Below the pieces are notes generated by a model that was not told the origin of the DNA, searched no databases, and was given only the letters and a program-made list of their open reading frames with translations. DNA of 64,000 nucleotides, taken from positions 62,001 to 126,000 of the forward strand of contig CAZURK010000007.1 of assembly GCA_964623055.1 (NCBI GenBank), given 5' to 3'. The position numbers and the translations under genes are program-made. Source of the stretch: JADHUC01 sp964623055 (lineage in GTDB: Bacteria; Planctomycetota; Planctomycetia; Pirellulales; Pirellulaceae). Below are positions 61,272 through 64,000 of the stretch, in pieces; position 1 is the stretch's first letter, and every line of letters starts with the position of its first letter.

Positions 61272-62813
61272 AGAGAGCCGCAACACGTCGACACAAGGTG
61301 CAGGATCCTGATTGTCGTATCGAGCTTGTTGATGCTCGTCGCGACGACTGCCGCGTTGGCCGACGTGGATTTAGTGACGATCCCTACGCGCGAAGGCGTG
61401 CAACTGACGATCTACAACTCGGAAGACATTACGATGGTCCGTGAGCACCGTTTGCTGACGGTCAAACCGGGTATCAATCGTATTCAATTCACGTGGGCCA
61501 ACACCCTGATCGACCCCACCAGCATCGACTTCCGGATTCTGGACCATGTGGACAAGGTGGATCTGATCGACACGACCTTCCCTTCCGGTCGCAACGATGC
61601 CTTGCAGTGGAACATCCGCAGCCAGATGGCCGGGAAGATACCGGTCGAGATCCGCTACTTCACCAGCGGCATCACCTGGAAGGCGGACTATGTGGGTATC
61701 GCCAACGAGGACGAAACGGAACTGCGGCTGACCGGCTATGTCCGCGTATTCAACAACTCCGGAGAACTGTACGACAACGCGCAAACGCGACTAGTCGTCG
61801 GCACGATCAATCTGGTGGAGAAGATTGCGGATTTGGCGACGCGCCCAGCTCCGGAACTGGGTTACCGCGGATGGGACGCTTCCGGCCGCGCAGAGGTTAG
61901 GACACGCTTCGCGGATGGAGTAGTGAAGGCGGAAACTGCGACGGACGACCTGTTTGCCGATATGCCAGCGGGCCTGGGCCAGGCATCAGCGCCTAAGAAG
62001 GTGGTGAAGGAAGGCCTGTCCGAGTATTTCCTTTTCGCCATCGAAGGCCGCGAAGACATCGAGGACAAGAAGCCCAAACGGCTGGTGGCCATGGAGGTGA
62101 CCGAAGTGCCGTTGGAGTGCGTCTACAAATTGACCGACCGCGAGGATGGCGACTTCTTCACCAAGTACTACCGATTCAAGAACGAGAAACTGAAAGACGA
62201 GCAAGGCAACGACAAAGACCTATCGGCCATGGAGAATCTCGGCCTCTCGCCCTTGCCCGACGGCATGGTGCGATTGTATTCCGAGTACGCCAACAAGGAT
62301 CTGGCCTACGTTGGCGGCACGTCGACCAAGTACGTACCGATCGGCGACCGCGTGGAGGTGAACGTCGGACGCGACAGCGACATTACCATTGTGCGTCATC
62401 TGAAAGACCAGAAGATCGCCAACGTGGTCTCGCGCCAATACAAGCGTCGGATCGACGACGAATTCGTGATGTACTACGACCTGGTCGACTACGACGAGAC
62501 GTTGTACTACGAGGAAGAGATTGTCTCGGGCAAACCAGTGGACGTCAAAGTCGAACTGGAGCGCCGCTTTGACGCTAACGTGGTCCTGTGGTCCGAGGAC
62601 GCTCCGCCCGCGGATTGGACATCCGACGAACCGGGTGCCTATGTGGATCTGCACCAAATCGCAGGCCGCAAGGAGCGCGTGGACGAGAACCACGTGAAGT
62701 ACTTCCTGGATCTCGCACCCGGCGAGAAACGACTGGTGACCTATTCGGTGACCTACAAGCGGCGCAAAGTTCAACCTGAGTTGAATCAGGAAAGAAAACG
62801 CGAGCCGCTGTAA
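61239..62813 (+). CDS. Exported DUF4139 protein, array copy 5 (acidic/mixed cassette)
   Basis: Encodes 524 residues if translation starts at ATG 61239, which lies inside the ATGACCAA direct repeat; ATG 61260, also in the repeat, is the other candidate. The signal peptide (ILIVVSSLLMLVATTAALA) follows a non-hydrophobic 21-residue lead derived from the repeat. The usual GGAAGAGGTGAGCG start signal of copies 2 and 4 is here followed by coding sequence instead of an ATG. The cassette at 61839-62000 (54 residues) mixes acidic and Ala-rich segments (ETATDDLFADMPAGLGQAS). The stop is 3 nt downstream of no other gene; copy 6 starts 54 nt later. Confidence 0.83.
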   Translation: MTKDQIPMTNGREPQHVDTRCRILIVVSSLLMLVATTAALADVDLVTIPTREGVQLTIYNSEDITMVREHRLLTVKPGINRIQFTWANTLIDPTSIDFRILDHVDKVDLIDTTFPSGRNDALQWNIRSQMAGKIPVEIRYFTSGITWKADYVGIANEDETELRLTGYVRVFNNSGELYDNAQTRLVVGTINLVEKIADLATRPAPELGYRGWDASGRAEVRTRFADGVVKAETATDDLFADMPAGLGQASAPKKVVKEGLSEYFLFAIEGREDIEDKKPKRLVAMEVTEVPLECVYKLTDREDGDFFTKYYRFKNEKLKDEQGNDKDLSAMENLGLSPLPDGMVRLYSEYANKDLAYVGGTSTKYVPIGDRVEVNVGRDSDITIVRHLKDQKIANVVSRQYKRRIDDEFVMYYDLVDYDETLYYEEEIVSGKPVDVKVELERRFDANVVLWSEDAPPADWTSDEPGAYVDLHQIAGRKERVDENHVKYFLDLAPGEKRLVTYSVTYKRRKVQPELNQERKREPL

Positions 62814-62817
62814 CGAG

Positions 62818-62850
62818 AATGACCAATGACCAAGTCCCAATGACCAATGA
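62818..62850 (+). repeat. Array linker repeat, ATGACCAATG type
   Basis: AATGACCAATGACC then AAGTCCCAATGACC, between copies 5 and 6. Confidence 0.9.
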
Positions 62851-62867
62851 TTGACGGGAGGCGGGAG

Positions 62868-64000
62868 ATGATGAAGAAGCGAACGATTCTACTATCAAGC
62901 GTGCTGCTGGGTGCTCTGTGGAACACGGCGGTGGCTGACGTCGACCTGGTGACGATTCCCACTCGCGAAGGTGTGCAACTGACGATCTACAACTCGGAAG
63001 ACATCACGATGGTGCGGGAGCACCGGTTGCTGACCGTCAAACCGGGCATCAACCGCATCCAGTTCACGTGGGCCGCCACGTTGATTGACCCCACGAGCAT
63101 CGACTTCCGAATTCTGAACCACGTGGACAAGGTGGATCTGATCGACACCACTTTCCCGTCCGGGCGCAACGACGCGTTGCAGTGGAACATCCGCAGCCAA
63201 ATGGCCGGGAAGATCCCTGTGGAAATCCGCTATTTCACCAGCGGAATTACGTGGAAGGCCGACTACGTCGGCATTGCCAACCAAGATGAAACCAAATTGA
63301 ACCTGACCGGCTATGTCCGCGTCTACAACAACTCGGGCGAACTGTACGACAACGCTCAAACGCGGCTGGTCGTCGGCACGATCAACCTGGTCGAGAAGAT
63401 TGCCGACCTGGCCACTCGTCCCGCCCCAGGCGGCCCGCCCGTGCCGAAAACACCAGTTCCCCCGATGGAACCGATGGCGGCGGCCAAACCGGCCTTGGCT
63501 CTGGAGGATGCGATCGAAGAAGCCGAAGAGGCGGATGCCGAAGGGGAGAAAAAGGTCGTCAAGCAGGGGCTGTCCGAGTATTTCCTGTTCACCATCGAAG
63601 GTCGCGAAGACATCAAAGAAAAGGAGCCCAAGCGGCTGGTTTCCATGAAGGTGACCGAAGTGCCGCTGGAGTGCATCTACAAACTGACCGACCGCGAACG
63701 TGGCGACTCGTTCACCAAGTTCTACCGCTTCAAAAACGAAAAGCTGCTGGACGAAGAGGGTAACGAAATCGACCTGCCCGCCATGGAGAACTTGGGCCTC
63801 TCGCCGTTGCCGGATGGCATGGTGCGATTGTATTCCGAGTACGTCAACAAGGATCTGGCCTACGTTGGCGGGACGGCAACCAAGTACGTGCCGATCGGCG
63901 ACCGCGTCGAGGTGAACGTCGGCCGTGATCCGGACATCACCATCGTTCGCCGACAGAAGGACCAACAGATCACCAACGTCGTTGCTCGCCAGTACAAACG
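62868..64000 (+). CDS. Exported DUF4139 protein, array copy 6, cut by window end
   Basis: The first 377 codons are present; the frame is open to the window end, so this is a partial gene. ATG 62868 has GGGAGG 6 nt upstream, and a second ATG is adjacent. The signal peptide (SSVLLGALWNTAVADVD) is close to that of copy 3. One framework change is WAATLIDPTS for WANTLIDPTS. The cassette at 63414-63554 is 47 residues, Pro-rich then strongly acidic (PVPKTPVPPMEPM, then AIEEAEEADAEGEK). The remaining 3' part, and whether more copies follow, cannot be seen. Confidence 0.88.
   Translation, partial: MMKKRTILLSSVLLGALWNTAVADVDLVTIPTREGVQLTIYNSEDITMVREHRLLTVKPGINRIQFTWAATLIDPTSIDFRILNHVDKVDLIDTTFPSGRNDALQWNIRSQMAGKIPVEIRYFTSGITWKADYVGIANQDETKLNLTGYVRVYNNSGELYDNAQTRLVVGTINLVEKIADLATRPAPGGPPVPKTPVPPMEPMAAAKPALALEDAIEEAEEADAEGEKKVVKQGLSEYFLFTIEGREDIKEKEPKRLVSMKVTEVPLECIYKLTDRERGDSFTKFYRFKNEKLLDEEGNEIDLPAMENLGLSPLPDGMVRLYSEYVNKDLAYVGGTATKYVPIGDRVEVNVGRDPDITIVRRQKDQQITNVVARQYK

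Noticed and set aside
62895..63965. A 356-residue antisense frame in array copy 6
   Set aside because: The same antisense pattern appears in the other copies because the sense codons are alike, so it carries no independent evidence.
55000..64000. CRISPR-like or tandem-repeat array
   Set aside because: The periodicity is about 1.5 kb and coding; there are no short identical repeats with unique spacers.

Overview
This 64 kb window looks like a planctomycete chromosome, most likely from the Pirellulales or a relative. This is inferred from gene content: four Tat-exported Gfo/Idh/MocA oxidoreductases, a Cys-type sulfatase, long secreted proteins built from beta-propeller, HEAT, PKD, PA14 and PQQ modules, a CxCG-CPxC zinc-ribbon hydrolase, a DUF4954 protein, and many intergenic inverted repeats. 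No rRNA, tRNA, CRISPR array, transposase or phage gene was recognised.

Layout. 0.2-5 kb: two small unknown genes, a Tat-exported protein resembling L-fucose isomerase, a membrane protein and an orphan periplasmic sugar-binding protein. 5-13 kb: a small unknown gene, a 1361-residue secreted propeller/CxxCH/HEAT protein, and a large secreted protein ending in a formylglycine-generating-enzyme-like domain without its cysteines. 13-16 kb: purF followed by a degenerate SecD paralogue. 16.8-30.8 kb: a propeller/PHP-like fusion, four MocA-family oxidoreductases, a zinc-ribbon alpha/beta hydrolase, a CPBP membrane protease and the DUF4954 protein. 30.9-43.9 kb: a catabolic region with sulfatase, nucleoside hydrolase, DUF4838 protein, MarR regulator, two lyase-like secreted proteins, an esterase, a propeller protein and a PhnD/PQQ fusion. 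44-49 kb: a membrane patatin and a FadL-type porin. 49-54.4 kb (minus strand): a housekeeping cluster reading rpe, pseudo-histidine-phosphatase, accD, Ser/Thr kinase, thrC, dapB.

54.99-64 kb: the most striking region, six tandem co-directional genes (the last cut by the window end) for exported DUF4139 proteins. Their frameworks are nearly identical in protein sequence. Each carries a different central cassette of 47-57 residues: Gly/Met-rich, basic, secretin-N-like, coiled coil, acidic or Pro-rich. Synonymous positions have diverged widely, so the family appears old and held by purifying selection, with the cassette free to change.

A second theme is at least eleven paired inverted repeats of several sequence families (REPIN-like), plus solo copies. 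They lie between convergent genes, directly before ribosome binding sites, and in two cases inside the 5' end of a coding sequence. Enzyme names rest on motif and family recognition by eye; no search was run.
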